Part shown: one piece after another, positions 17,876 through 26,536 of the stretch
Position numbering within the stretch: the first letter of the stretch is position 1
Layout: every line of letters begins with the position of its first letter
Source: Winogradskyella pacifica
Lineage (GTDB): Bacteria > Bacteroidota > Bacteroidia > Flavobacteriales > Flavobacteriaceae
DNA: 64,000 nucleotides
Reading direction: 5' to 3'
NCBI RefSeq assembly: GCF_013403915.1
Contig: NZ_JABFDI010000009.1
Coordinates: forward strand, 1 to 64,000
The notes under the pieces: generated by a model
Database searches by the model: none
What the model was told of the DNA's origin: nothing
Seen by the model: the letters and a program-made list of their open reading frames with translations, nothing else
Program-made: the position numbers and the translations under genes

Positions 17876-19375
17876 CTAAAAGAAACCTAATTTGTTCTTA
17901 TCGTAAGAGATTAACATGTTTTTTGTTTGCCTGTAATGACTCATCATCATAAGGTGATTTTCTCTACCAAATCCAGATTTTTTATACCCACCAAAAGGTG
18001 CATGTGCCGGATACGCATGATAACAATTTACCCAAACACGACCTGCTTTGATTGCTCTTGGTATTTGATATAATTGATGTGCATCTCTTGTCCAGACTCC
18101 AGCTCCGAGACCATACATGGTATCATTAGCTATCTCTAATGCTTCAGCTTCATCTTTAAATTTAGTGACACAAACCACAGGTCCAAAAATCTCTTCTTGA
18201 AAAACACGCATTTTATTATGTCCTTCTAATATGGTAGGTTTAATGTAATAGCCATTAGCCAAATTACCTTCTAATTTATTAGCTTCACCTCCAGTTAATA
18301 CTTTAGCTCCTTCTTCTTTTCCGATTTTAAAATACGATTGAATTTTTTCATATTGATCATTAGACGCTTGTGCCCCAACCTGAGTATTTACATCATAAGG
18401 GTTGTCTTGAACAATAGCATTCGTTCTTGCTACGACGCGTTCCATAAAAGCATCATAAATATCTTCTTGCACTAAAATCCGTGAAGGACATGTACACACT
18501 TCTCCTTTATTAAACGCAAATAAAACAGCACCTTCAATGGCTTTGTCTAAAAAGGCATCATCCTCATCCATTACACTATTAAAGAATATGTTTGGCGATT
18601 TTCCACCTAATTCCATAGTCACTGGATTTAGGTTTTTAGATGCATATTGCATAATTAATTGCCCTGTAGTTGTTTCTCCTGTAAACGCCACTTTATCAAT
18701 TTTAGAACTCGATGCTAAAGGTTTCCCTGCTTCTGGACCAAAACCATGAATAATATTTAATACACCAGGAGGAAAAACATCTGCAATTTTCTCCATTAAT
18801 AATGTTGCTGATGACGGAGTTTGTTCTGCAGGTTTTAATACCACACAATTACCGGTTGCTAATGCAGGAGGTAACTTCCAAGACAACATTAATAACGGAA
18901 AGTTCCATGGAATAATTTGACCAATAACGCCCAATGGTTCTTTAATATTCATGGATAAGGTATTTTGATCTAACTCTGTAGCACTACCTTCTTCTGCTCT
19001 GATACATGCAGCAAAATAACGCCAATGATCTACAGCTAAAGGAATATCTGCATTCAACGTTTCTCGAATAGGCTTTCCATTATCACAGGTTTCAACAACG
19101 GCAAATTCTTCTAAATTCGCTTCTATAATATCTGCTACCTCATTTAAAAGTTTAGCGCGTTCAGCTGCAGGCGTATTTCCCCAAGCTTCTTTTGCCGCAT
19201 TAGCAGCGTCAACTGCATTTTCTACATCTTCTTTTTGTGATCTTGGATATTTTGCAATGACACTTCCATCTATAGGAGATGTGTTTTCAAAATATTCACC
19301 ACCAACTGGCGGCACAAACTTTCCGTTTATAAAATTGGAATACTTGTCTTTAAATTCTGGTTTTGAATAGCTCAT
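17876..19375 (-). CDS. Aldehyde dehydrogenase (acetaldehyde dehydrogenase, ExaC/AcoD type)
   Basis: A 499-residue NAD(P)-dependent aldehyde dehydrogenase. The catalytic cysteine is C294 in GEVCTCPSR, the general base E255 lies in MELGGKSPN, and the NAD-binding FTGETTTG is at about 231-238. The C-terminal [17 protein letters not shown] is typical of acetaldehyde-active enzymes. It is divergent from an AraC-type gene and followed by DUF779 and acs, a common two-carbon oxidation arrangement. A second, closely similar enzyme is encoded at 23067-24569. The cysteine pair C294/C296 differs from the CTAPSR of that copy. Confidence 0.94.
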   Translation of the reverse strand: MSYSKPEFKDKYSNFINGKFVPPVGGEYFENTSPIDGSVIAKYPRSQKEDVENAVDAANAAKEAWGNTPAAERAKLLNEVADIIEANLEEFAVVETCDNGKPIRETLNADIPLAVDHWRYFAACIRAEEGSATELDQNTLSMNIKEPLGVIGQIIPWNFPLLMLSWKLPPALATGNCVVLKPAEQTPSSATLLMEKIADVFPPGVLNIIHGFGPEAGKPLASSSKIDKVAFTGETTTGQLIMQYASKNLNPVTMELGGKSPNIFFNSVMDEDDAFLDKAIEGAVLFAFNKGEVCTCPSRILVQEDIYDAFMERVVARTNAIVQDNPYDVNTQVGAQASNDQYEKIQSYFKIGKEEGAKVLTGGEANKLEGNLANGYYIKPTILEGHNKMRVFQEEIFGPVVCVTKFKDEAEALEIANDTMYGLGAGVWTRDAHQLYQIPRAIKAGRVWVNCYHAYPAHAPFGGYKKSGFGRENHLMMMSHYRQTKNMLISYDKNKLGFF

Positions 19376-19438
19376 ACCTTAATACGTTTTATTGTTAATT
19401 ACTTATTTATTTAGCATAAAAATTATCTATACTTTAAT

Positions 19439-19461
19439 TTTGATAAAGTTATTTTATCAAA
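19439..19461. promoter_or_regulatory. Palindrome between the aldehyde dehydrogenase and araC-type genes
   Basis: TTTGATAAA and TTTATCAAA form a perfect 9-base inverted repeat with a 5-base spacer. It is a plausible operator for a dimeric regulator in a divergent promoter region; it has no T-run that would make it a terminator. Confidence 0.45.
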
Positions 19462-19472
19462 TCCCAATTATC

Positions 19473-19511
19473 TTGAACATATTTATTATATTTTTGAACA
19501 TATCTATTATT
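19473..19511 (+). promoter_or_regulatory. 21-bp-spaced direct repeats, candidate AraC-type boxes
   Basis: TTGAACATATTTATTAT at 19473 and TTGAACATATCTATTAT at 19494 are nearly identical and exactly 21 bases apart, two helical turns, as expected for tandem half-sites of an AraC-family dimer. A third TTGAACAT overlaps the start of the regulator gene itself at 19542. Confidence 0.5.
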
Positions 19512-19547
19512 AACAATTTTTAAGACTATTTTTTTGTAATATTGAAC

Positions 19548-20462
19548 ATGAGAGGTTTATTAGATACACATAAAAGCCATAGAAAATTGAGCACATTAGT
19601 AGAAAATAGAACTACTTATAATGCTGAATATGCTGAATTGAACATTTATGAAACTCACGTTATCGCAGAACAAGTATCTCTGAAATTTGATTTTCCGATT
19701 ATAGCAAGTATGCTTACAGGTAAAAAGGTAATGCACCTAGAAGGTTTTGATGCTTTTGATTTTTTTCCTGGGGAATCCGTTGTAATGCCAACCAATAAGG
19801 AAATGGTCATAGATTTCCCAATTGCTACAAAACATAAACCTACGCAATGTTTAGCTTTAGGTATTGATGCGTTTAAAATTGAAGAAGTCGTCGGGAAATT
19901 TAATCATCATGTTGCCATAGAAAATGAAAACAATAATTGGGACTTAGATGCGACCAGTTCTCATTTAATCAATAATGTAGATGTCAATCATTTAATTGAA
20001 CGCTTAACCTATACGTTTACCAACAGCAACACGTCTAAAGATGTATTGTTAGATTTAATGATTCAGGAATTAATTGTAAGATTGCTTCAAACTAAAGCCA
20101 AATCTTTAATCACTAATGACAGTCATATATTTACAGATACCAGAATAGGAACTGTTATTAAATTCATAAAAGACAATCTAACCAATAAAGATATTTCCGT
20201 AGATCAATTAGCAGAGAAAGCCTATATGAGCACATCTCACTTTCATAAGCAGTTTAAAAACACCTTAGGCATTTCACCTATTGATTATATAAATTCGGAA
20301 AAGATTAAGTTTTCTAAAAAGCTTATTAAATCAACACCAAACTTACGAATGTCAGAAATTGCCTTTCAATCTGGATTCAATAATACGAGTTACTTCAACA
20401 GGCAGTTTAAAAAAACAGAAATGATGACACCTCAACAGTTTAAAGCTTCTGTAAGTAAATAA
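19548..20462 (+). CDS. AraC-family transcriptional regulator
   Basis: A 304-residue regulator with an N-terminal AraC_N-type sensor domain (about 1-190) and a C-terminal double helix-turn-helix (about 205-300: SVDQLAEKAYMSTSHFHKQF and MSEIAFQSGFNNTSYFNRQF). It is divergent from the first aldehyde dehydrogenase and is the natural candidate to control it. I choose the ATG at 19548; a TTG two codons earlier is possible. It meets the convergent symporter gene with no gap at all (stops at 20462 and 20463). Confidence 0.9.
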   Translation: MRGLLDTHKSHRKLSTLVENRTTYNAEYAELNIYETHVIAEQVSLKFDFPIIASMLTGKKVMHLEGFDAFDFFPGESVVMPTNKEMVIDFPIATKHKPTQCLALGIDAFKIEEVVGKFNHHVAIENENNNWDLDATSSHLINNVDVNHLIERLTYTFTNSNTSKDVLLDLMIQELIVRLLQTKAKSLITNDSHIFTDTRIGTVIKFIKDNLTNKDISVDQLAEKAYMSTSHFHKQFKNTLGISPIDYINSEKIKFSKKLIKSTPNLRMSEIAFQSGFNNTSYFNRQFKKTEMMTPQQFKASVSK

Positions 20463-21839
20463 TTAGTCTTCTTTCATTCGTTTTATATACGCTTTAAGCT
20501 CAACTAAAACTTTTGGTGCTAAGATTAGCGTTGCCAACATCGTCGGAATTGCCATTAAAGCAAAGATGCCATCAATAAGGTTAATCATCATACTTAAACT
20601 TGTAGTTGCACCAATGAGAATACTCAAAATATAGAAGTAATTATAGTAATGCTTTTTATCTGCTCCAAAGAGGAATGACATACATTTTGTGCCATAATAC
20701 GAATAAGAGAACAGCGAGCTCATACTAAAAACAGCGATACAAACTAATAACAAGTATTTACCATAATTAGGCATAACATCTGCAAAGGCCGAAGCTGTTA
20801 GACTCACGCCATTATCGGAAGTGGTTTCCCAAACACCAGTAACTAAAATAGCTAAAGCTGTAAGTGTACAAACAATTAAGGTATCTATTGCAGGGCCCAG
20901 CATAGCGACCAAACCTTCTCGAATTGGCTCGTCCGTTTTTGCTGCTCCATGAGCCATTGGTGCTGTACCAATTCCGGCTTCGTTTGAAAACGCTCCACGT
21001 TTAATTCCATGTAGAATTAATGCTCCCAAAACTCCACCTAAAAAGGTATCGTCTTTAGGATAATAATTAGCCGCAAAAGCATCTGTAAATATCAATTTTA
21101 GATAGTACACTAAAACATCACTATGTGCTACAAGAATTATAATAACCAACACAAAATATAGAGCTACCATCGTTGGTACTAAGCGCGATGCTACATTTCC
21201 AATACGTTTTATGCCGCCTAGAATAACTAAAGCCGTAATACTGATTAAAACGAAACCAATAATAAGATTCGATTTTAAACCGACTTCTACTCCATTTGGG
21301 ATTAATAAAATATCATTTAAAGCTTGCGTAAGCTGGTTGACATTAAAAACAGGTAAGGCTCCAATTAGTCCACAAAGACTAAAAAACACCGCTAAAGGCT
21401 TCCAAGATTTCCCTAAGCCTTCCATAATAAAATACATTGGACCACCTTGAATTTCGCCTGCACTATCTTTACCTCTATACATAATCGCTAAGCTAGAGGT
21501 GAAGAATTTTGTAGACATCCCAACTACGGCACTAATCCACATCCAAAACACGGCTCCAGGTCCACCAATAGAAATTGCTACGGCAACACCTGCAATGTTT
21601 CCCATGCCAACGGTTGCTGACAATGCGGTAGACAACGCCTGAAAATGAGAAATTTCCCCAGGATCATTTGGGTCGTCATATTTTCCACGAAGCACATTTA
21701 AGGCATGTCCTAAATACCGAAATGGTAAAAAGTGAGAGCGTATTAATAAATATAAACCTCCACCAATTAATAAAATAAGCAAAGGCAAACCCCAAGCTAA
21801 TGATGAAAAGTCACTGAGTAGTTGATTTAAAAATTCCAT
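20463..21839 (-). CDS. Alanine/glycine:cation symporter (AGCS family)
   Basis: A 458-residue inner-membrane carrier with about ten or eleven hydrophobic segments. It shows the family signatures GPGAVFWMW near residue 93 and KRGAFSNEAGIGTAPMAHG, which belong to sodium:alanine symporters (AGCS). It should bring in alanine or glycine with Na+. It separates the two aldehyde dehydrogenase/AraC blocks and has no clear functional link with them. A copy of the 100-bp dispersed repeat begins 12 bases upstream of its start codon. Confidence 0.92.
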   Translation of the reverse strand: MEFLNQLLSDFSSLAWGLPLLILLIGGGLYLLIRSHFLPFRYLGHALNVLRGKYDDPNDPGEISHFQALSTALSATVGMGNIAGVAVAISIGGPGAVFWMWISAVVGMSTKFFTSSLAIMYRGKDSAGEIQGGPMYFIMEGLGKSWKPLAVFFSLCGLIGALPVFNVNQLTQALNDILLIPNGVEVGLKSNLIIGFVLISITALVILGGIKRIGNVASRLVPTMVALYFVLVIIILVAHSDVLVYYLKLIFTDAFAANYYPKDDTFLGGVLGALILHGIKRGAFSNEAGIGTAPMAHGAAKTDEPIREGLVAMLGPAIDTLIVCTLTALAILVTGVWETTSDNGVSLTASAFADVMPNYGKYLLLVCIAVFSMSSLFSYSYYGTKCMSFLFGADKKHYYNYFYILSILIGATTSLSMMINLIDGIFALMAIPTMLATLILAPKVLVELKAYIKRMKED

Positions 21840-21850
21840 AGATTATAAAT

Positions 21851-21950
21851 GTAGTAAACGGTTTGAATTTATGGTATAATGTTTACAATTAATTTATAAA
21901 TGAGACTTTATGCTATGGGTTTTAAGTTTAAAAAAAATTAACTTCGCTTA
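21851..21950 (+). repeat. Dispersed 100-bp repeat, copy 1
   Basis: A 100-base element whose first 44 bases (starting GTAGTAAACGGTTTGAATTT) are identical to those at 25756, and whose remainder is about two-thirds alike, ending AACTTCGCTTA here and AACTTCACTTA there. Both copies face the same way and both end about 60-66 bases before an ORF. GTAAAC and GTTTAC form an inverted repeat within it. Confidence 0.85.
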
Positions 21951-22016
21951 TCAATCTATATAGTTCATTCAAACAGAACTATACCTCAACGTTACCTACA
22001 AGCTAAAAAAAAATAG

Positions 22017-22856
22017 ATGCCAATAGAAAACATACCTGAAATTTTCATTAAAAACCAAAAAGTAAATCAAGACATATTTGTCTATGATTTTAAAATGATT
22101 AGTGATGTTGTTAAAAGCAAGGTCAATTTAGGTATGAATATGTTTAGTTTTTTACAGGTTGGAAAAAAGCAAGTACACTTTGCAGGAAAATCGGTTGCTG
22201 TAAATAAAGATCAATCATTGTTGCTCAAAAAAGGAAATTGGCTTTGGACAGAGTTATTAGATACAGAGGCCATTTATTACTGTAAGCTTTTCTTTTTTTC
22301 TGAAAAGAAACTCACAGATTTTTTAAGTAAGTACACGAGTAATGTAAAACCTTATAAGGAGGATGTACCATATTTTGTAATTGAAAATGATGATTATATT
22401 GCATCTTTTATAAGCTCTTTATCTTCTAGCACATTTTCAAATCATAGTTATAGCAATGCGCTATTATCATTAAAATTTGAAGAAATAATGCTCTATATGC
22501 TTAATAAGTATGGTCATGAATTCGAATATTATTTACACTCTTTAATTTCTAAAGAGATTTCACCATTCAAAAACACAGTTGAAAGCAATGTAGATTCCAA
22601 TTTAAAAGTGGAAGAAATTGCCTTTCTCTGTAATATGAGTCTATCGACTTTTAAACGTCATTTTACAAACGAATATAAGGAACCACCTGGAAAATGGTTT
22701 CAAGACAAACGTCTTCAAAAAGCTAAAGAATTGTTGCAAGGAGGTGAATTAAAAGCTTCAGATATTTATTTAGATATTGGTTATAACAACCTGTCTAACT
22801 TTAGTGTAGCCTTTAAAAACAAGTTCGGAGTTAGTCCATCAGATATTTCTAGTTAA
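22017..22856 (+). CDS. AraC-family transcriptional regulator (second)
   Basis: A 279-residue regulator. The N-terminal ~180 residues resemble the sensor of ExsA-like AraC proteins; the C-terminal part carries the two helix-turn-helix motifs (about 195-279, VEEIAFLCNMSLSTFKRHF and ASDIYLDIGYNNLSNFSVAF). It is unlike the first regulator in its N-terminal half, so it is not a simple duplicate. It is immediately upstream of, and co-oriented with, the second aldehyde dehydrogenase and probably controls it. A dispersed repeat copy lies 66 bases before its start. Confidence 0.9.
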   Translation: MPIENIPEIFIKNQKVNQDIFVYDFKMISDVVKSKVNLGMNMFSFLQVGKKQVHFAGKSVAVNKDQSLLLKKGNWLWTELLDTEAIYYCKLFFFSEKKLTDFLSKYTSNVKPYKEDVPYFVIENDDYIASFISSLSSSTFSNHSYSNALLSLKFEEIMLYMLNKYGHEFEYYLHSLISKEISPFKNTVESNVDSNLKVEEIAFLCNMSLSTFKRHFTNEYKEPPGKWFQDKRLQKAKELLQGGELKASDIYLDIGYNNLSNFSVAFKNKFGVSPSDISS

Positions 22857-22933
22857 AAAATAATTTACATAAACCGCTATTTACTAGCTATTTAGATATT
22901 ATATTTCATATTTATTCTTCACAAATATTCATA

Positions 22934-22971
22934 TTGACCTTTTTTCATAAGTTATTGAACCATATCAATAA
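22934..22971 (+). promoter_or_regulatory. 21-bp-spaced TTGA(A)CC boxes upstream of the second aldehyde dehydrogenase
   Basis: TTGACC at 22934 and TTGAACCATATCAAT at 22955 are 21 bases apart, the same spacing as the boxes beside the first dehydrogenase, and the second half-site resembles TTGAACATATCTATT there. They lie just upstream of the -7 element at 22994, where an activator would bind. Confidence 0.45.
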
Positions 22972-22993
22972 ATAGAAAGGTAATAACCCAACA

Positions 22994-23001
22994 TACATTT
23001 G
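22994..23001 (+). promoter_or_regulatory. -7 promoter element of the second aldehyde dehydrogenase
   Basis: TACATTTG followed by C matches TAnnTTTG. There is no TTTG at the -33 position, consistent with a need for an activator. A small GCTTG/CAAGC hairpin (23019-23034) lies in the leader. Confidence 0.6.
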
Positions 23002-23066
23002 CATCAAAATTACACAACGCTTGTTTTAGCAAGCATAAATTAAAATCAAATTTAAAAATTATAATT

Positions 23067-24569
23067 ATGGCAAATGTAACAAAACCGGTATTCAAAGAAA
23101 GATACGGAAACTTTATTGGAGGTAAATTCGTAGCACCTGTTAAAGGTCAGTATTTCGATAACGTATCTCCAGTAGATGGAAAAGTATTTACGCAAGCTGC
23201 ACGTTCAACTCAAGAAGACATCGATCTTGCTCTTGACGCTGCACACGAAGCGTTCCCTTCTTGGAGTACGTCTTCAGCAACAGAACGTAGTAATGCGTTA
23301 TTGAAGATTGCACAAGTAATGGAAGATAACTTCGAGTACTTGGCAACTTTAGAGACTATCGATAACGGGAAACCTATTCGTGAATCTCGTGCAGCAGATA
23401 TTCCTTACTGTATTGATCATTTCCGTTATTTCGCAGGTGTCATTCGTGCAGATGAAGGAAGTATTTCAGAACACGACAAAAACACGGTTAGTATTGTATT
23501 ACACGAACCTATTGGTGTTGTTGGTGAAATCATCCCTTGGAACTTCCCAATGTTAATGTTAGCTTGGAAAATTGCTCCAGCCTTAGCTGCCGGTTGTACA
23601 GCGGTTGTTAAACCAGCAGAACAAACCCCTACTAGTGTTATTGCATTAATGGAACTTATCGGTGACATTTTACCTGCAGGTGTATTAAACATTGTAACTG
23701 GTTTTGGTGCAGAAGCTGGTGCAGCATTAGCTACTTCTAAACGTATTGCAAAACTTTCATTTACTGGTTCTACGGAAACAGGACGTAAAGTTTTACATAA
23801 TGCAGCAGAAAACATTATTCCAGTAACTATGGAATTAGGTGGAAAATCACCAAACGTATTTTTCCCATCAGTAGCAGATCATAATGATGATTTCTATAGC
23901 AAAGCTATTGAAGGTGCATTAATGTTCGCATTGAATCAAGGTGAAATTTGTACAGCTCCATCACGTATTTTAGTACACGAAGATATTGCTGACGATTTCA
24001 TCGAAAAAATGAAAGTGCGTTTAAAAGCAATCAAAACAGGAAATCCATTAGATCCAGAAACAATGATTGGATCTCAAGTATCTAAACCTCAATATAACAA
24101 AATTCTTGACTATATTAAAATAGGAAAAGAAGAAGGAGCCGAAGTTGTAGCTGGTGGAGACGCTGGAAACTACGAAGGAGAACTTTCTGAAGGATATTAC
24201 ATCCAACCTACCGTTTTAAAAGGAAATAACAAGATGCGAATTTTCCAAGAAGAAATTTTTGGTCCAGTTGTAGCTTTAACAACATTCAGTTCTACTGAAG
24301 AAGCAATCGCAATCGCAAACGATACACCTTATGGTTTAGGAGCAGGTGTTTGGTCTCGTGATGCTCACGAATTATTCCAAGTTCCTCGTGCTATACAAGC
24401 TGGTAGAGTTTGGGTAAACCAATACCATACGTATCCTGCTCATGCTCCTTTTGGAGGAGTTAAAGAATCAGGATTCGGTCGTGAAAACCACAAAATGGCT
24501 TTAGATCATTACCGTGTTGTAAAAAACATGTTGATCTCTTACGACAAGAAACCTATGGGATTCTTTTAA
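23067..24569 (+). CDS. Aldehyde dehydrogenase (second paralogue)
   Basis: A 500-residue aldehyde dehydrogenase close in sequence along its whole length to the one at 17876-19375. The catalytic cysteine is C295 in GEICTAPSR, the general base E256 lies in [17 protein letters not shown] binds NAD, and the C-terminal [17 protein letters not shown] is conserved. Codon choice is visibly more uniform (for example GGT, CGT and GAA-type codons) than in neighbours, suggesting high expression. It has its own AraC-type gene upstream and a compact terminator after it. It is probably an acetaldehyde or short-chain aldehyde enzyme induced separately from the first. Confidence 0.95.
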   Translation: MANVTKPVFKERYGNFIGGKFVAPVKGQYFDNVSPVDGKVFTQAARSTQEDIDLALDAAHEAFPSWSTSSATERSNALLKIAQVMEDNFEYLATLETIDNGKPIRESRAADIPYCIDHFRYFAGVIRADEGSISEHDKNTVSIVLHEPIGVVGEIIPWNFPMLMLAWKIAPALAAGCTAVVKPAEQTPTSVIALMELIGDILPAGVLNIVTGFGAEAGAALATSKRIAKLSFTGSTETGRKVLHNAAENIIPVTMELGGKSPNVFFPSVADHNDDFYSKAIEGALMFALNQGEICTAPSRILVHEDIADDFIEKMKVRLKAIKTGNPLDPETMIGSQVSKPQYNKILDYIKIGKEEGAEVVAGGDAGNYEGELSEGYYIQPTVLKGNNKMRIFQEEIFGPVVALTTFSSTEEAIAIANDTPYGLGAGVWSRDAHELFQVPRAIQAGRVWVNQYHTYPAHAPFGGVKESGFGRENHKMALDHYRVVKNMLISYDKKPMGFF

Positions 24570-24600
24570 TTAAAACTTTATAAAATAAGTTTATAATAAG

Positions 24601-24626
24601 ACCCTGGATATTCCAGGGTTTTATTG
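24601..24626 (+). terminator. Terminator of the second aldehyde dehydrogenase
   Basis: ACCCTGGA, loop TAT, TCCAGGGT, then TTTATTGTTTT. Confidence 0.85.
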
Positions 24627-24670
24627 TTTTAATCAAAGTCTTAATAAAAGATTTTAATCACTTTTTAATT

Positions 24671-25189
24671 ATGAAAAAAACATTCTATCTTTTCCGTTAT
24701 ATCAGCTTGACTGCAATAATAGGTTCACTTCTTGGCTCACTGTTACTCTTTATCGTTGGTGCTTTAAAAACCATTAATGCTTTTAGAGTTGTCATCTTCA
24801 ATTATATTCCAGAAAACAAAGCACATTTACATCCTGCAGATATAGCCACTACTTATCTTATAAAATCTTTAGATACGTTTTTAATAGCATTAGTGCTATT
24901 CATTTTTGCACACGGAGTTTATACTTTATTTATTTCAAACAAAATATATGATAATGGAAATGGTGTTTTAAAATGGATTAGAACACCAAATATTGGTCAT
25001 TTAAAAAATGTGCTAGCTGAAGTCATTGTCATAATTCTTTTTGTGAAATTTCTTGAGGTAGTCTTTGTGAATATCAACAACCTTAAATGGGAAATTTTAA
25101 TACTTCTAGCATCTATTGTGCTATTAGCATTGGGTTTAAAGTTTTTAAGTCTTAATAAAGAAGATAGCAATAACCTAAATAAGTCATGA
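24671..25189 (+). CDS. YqhA family (UPF0114) membrane protein
   Basis: A 172-residue inner-membrane protein with hydrophobic segments at about 10-35, 60-85, 110-130 and 140-160, and the family's characteristic KSLDTFLIALVLFIFAHGVY stretch. UPF0114/YqhA has no firmly known function. Its last codon overlaps the start of the GreB-like gene by four bases (ATGA), so the two are translationally coupled. Confidence 0.85.
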   Translation: MKKTFYLFRYISLTAIIGSLLGSLLLFIVGALKTINAFRVVIFNYIPENKAHLHPADIATTYLIKSLDTFLIALVLFIFAHGVYTLFISNKIYDNGNGVLKWIRTPNIGHLKNVLAEVIVIILFVKFLEVVFVNINNLKWEILILLASIVLLALGLKFLSLNKEDSNNLNKS

Positions 25190-25686
25190 GTAGAGGATTT
25201 GTAAAAGAAGATGACCAAGAGGAAATTCCTATGGTACCACCAAGAGCCGACTTACCAGAAGGTGTAACTAATTATGTTACGCAAGTTGGTATGGATGAAC
25301 TTTTAGCTGAAAAAGAAAATCTCATTAATGAAAGAGATGGCATAGACACTACAAATGAAAAAGAAAAACGTATCACCACGAATTATATAAACGCTAAATT
25401 ACAGTTGTTGACCAACCGAATTGCGACTTCAAAAACAATAAACCTAAGCAAACAACCTGTGGGCGAAATACGATTTGGAGCATTGGTAACTTTAAAAACC
25501 GGAAATAAAACAACAGTCCAACGCTATCAAATTGTAGGCGTAGATGAAGCTGATATTTCTAAAGGAAAAATTGCATTCATTTCTCCAATAGCAAGAATAC
25601 TGACAGAAAAGAAAGTCGGAGACATTGCCATATTAAAACTAGCGAAGGAAGATAGAATTTTTAAAATTATAGAAATCACCTATTGA
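25186..25686 (+). CDS. GreA/GreB family transcript-cleavage-factor-like protein
   Basis: A 166-residue protein resembling GreB: an N-terminal region with LPEGVTNYVTQVGMDELL, a coiled coil (about 45-90) and the C-terminal FKBP-like Gre domain (about 95-166, VGEIRFGALVTLKTG and ISPIARILTEKKVGD). Gre factors put a coiled-coil tip into the RNA polymerase channel and stimulate RNA cleavage through two acidic tip residues. Here the tip region reads NEKEKRITTNY and, by my hand alignment, keeps at most one of these. It may be a variant with another role at RNA polymerase. It overlaps the YqhA gene by four bases. Confidence 0.82.
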   Translation: MSRGFVKEDDQEEIPMVPPRADLPEGVTNYVTQVGMDELLAEKENLINERDGIDTTNEKEKRITTNYINAKLQLLTNRIATSKTINLSKQPVGEIRFGALVTLKTGNKTTVQRYQIVGVDEADISKGKIAFISPIARILTEKKVGDIAILKLAKEDRIFKIIEITY

Positions 25687-25755
25687 AAATAACACTTAAA
25701 TGCTAAACTCAAAGTTTAGTTATTTTCTGCTATCTGTGATTTCATACTAAAAACG

Positions 25756-25855
25756 GTAGTAAACGGTTTGAATTTATGGTATAATGTTTACAATTAATTC
25801 ACAAATGGGAATCTAAGTTATTGATTTTTAAGCAGGAGAATATTAACTTCACTTA
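25756..25855 (+). repeat. Dispersed 100-bp repeat, copy 2
   Basis: The same length and orientation as the copy at 21851-21950, with the first 44 bases identical. It lies in the 229-base gap after the GreB-like gene and ends 60 bases before the lipoprotein ORF at 25916. I see no gene in the gap. Confidence 0.85.
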
Positions 25856-25915
25856 GCACTTGATAACAGTCATAAAGAGTGACGGCAATTATTAAAGTTG
25901 TAAAACATTTGAGAA

Positions 25916-26452
25916 ATGAAGAACATATTTATATATGCACTACTTTTAATTTTGACTTTCAGTTGTAATCAAAATGACTTTTCTGATACCGAAATGTTTT
26001 TCTTAACGGATGAAGCATCATATAGAGTTAATGACAACTTTGAAATAACGGCTATAGTATCTCCTAAAAGTGGAGAAAAGAAAATCAGAATTAAGAAAAA
26101 TCTTGATAATTTAAAAATTTCATTTCATGCAACAAGCACGGAATTAGGATTCTCACAAGAATTAAAAAAACATTTCATTGAGGGACCAAGTTTGACGACC
26201 GATGAAAGCGAATATATCGATGAGTTTACCATCTCAAAAACTCAACCATTTAAAAAGACTTTTAAGGGCCTAATTTCAGAATCAAAAGAAAGCATCATTT
26301 TAGAAATACCTGAATTGAATATAATAGATAGTGTAGCTAAATCAGAACTTCTTGTAAACCCTAAACTAACTATAAAGGGAAATTTTCACACTATTTTTAG
26401 CGTAAAAGAAGAATACTTTACACCAAAGGACATCAACATATTAATAGAATAA
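25916..26452 (+). CDS. Hypothetical lipoprotein
   Basis: A 178-residue protein with a lipoprotein signal (LLLILTFSCNQND, lipidated cysteine near residue 17) and a mature part rich in beta-type and charged residues. I do not recognise a domain. It stands alone, between a dispersed repeat copy and the membrane acyltransferase gene, so context gives no function. It could be carried with the repeat, since unrelated genes follow both copies. Confidence 0.65.
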   Translation: MKNIFIYALLLILTFSCNQNDFSDTEMFFLTDEASYRVNDNFEITAIVSPKSGEKKIRIKKNLDNLKISFHATSTELGFSQELKKHFIEGPSLTTDESEYIDEFTISKTQPFKKTFKGLISESKESIILEIPELNIIDSVAKSELLVNPKLTIKGNFHTIFSVKEEYFTPKDINILIE

Positions 26453-26509
26453 AACGATAAACACAAACCCAAAAAACCGTCATATTATTTTATTCCAACT
26501 CTAAAATAG

Positions 26510-26517
26510 TACATTTG
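26510..26517 (+). promoter_or_regulatory. -7 promoter element of the membrane acyltransferase gene
   Basis: TACATTTG followed by C matches TAnnTTTG, 20 bases before the TTG start codon at 26537; this supports that start over internal ATGs. Confidence 0.5.
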
Positions 26518-26536
26518 CACACCAACCAATTTCAAC

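Noticed and set aside
21851..25855. The dispersed repeats as integron attachment sites (attC)
   Set aside because: I could not find clear paired attC core sites or an integrase, so I keep only the repeat call.
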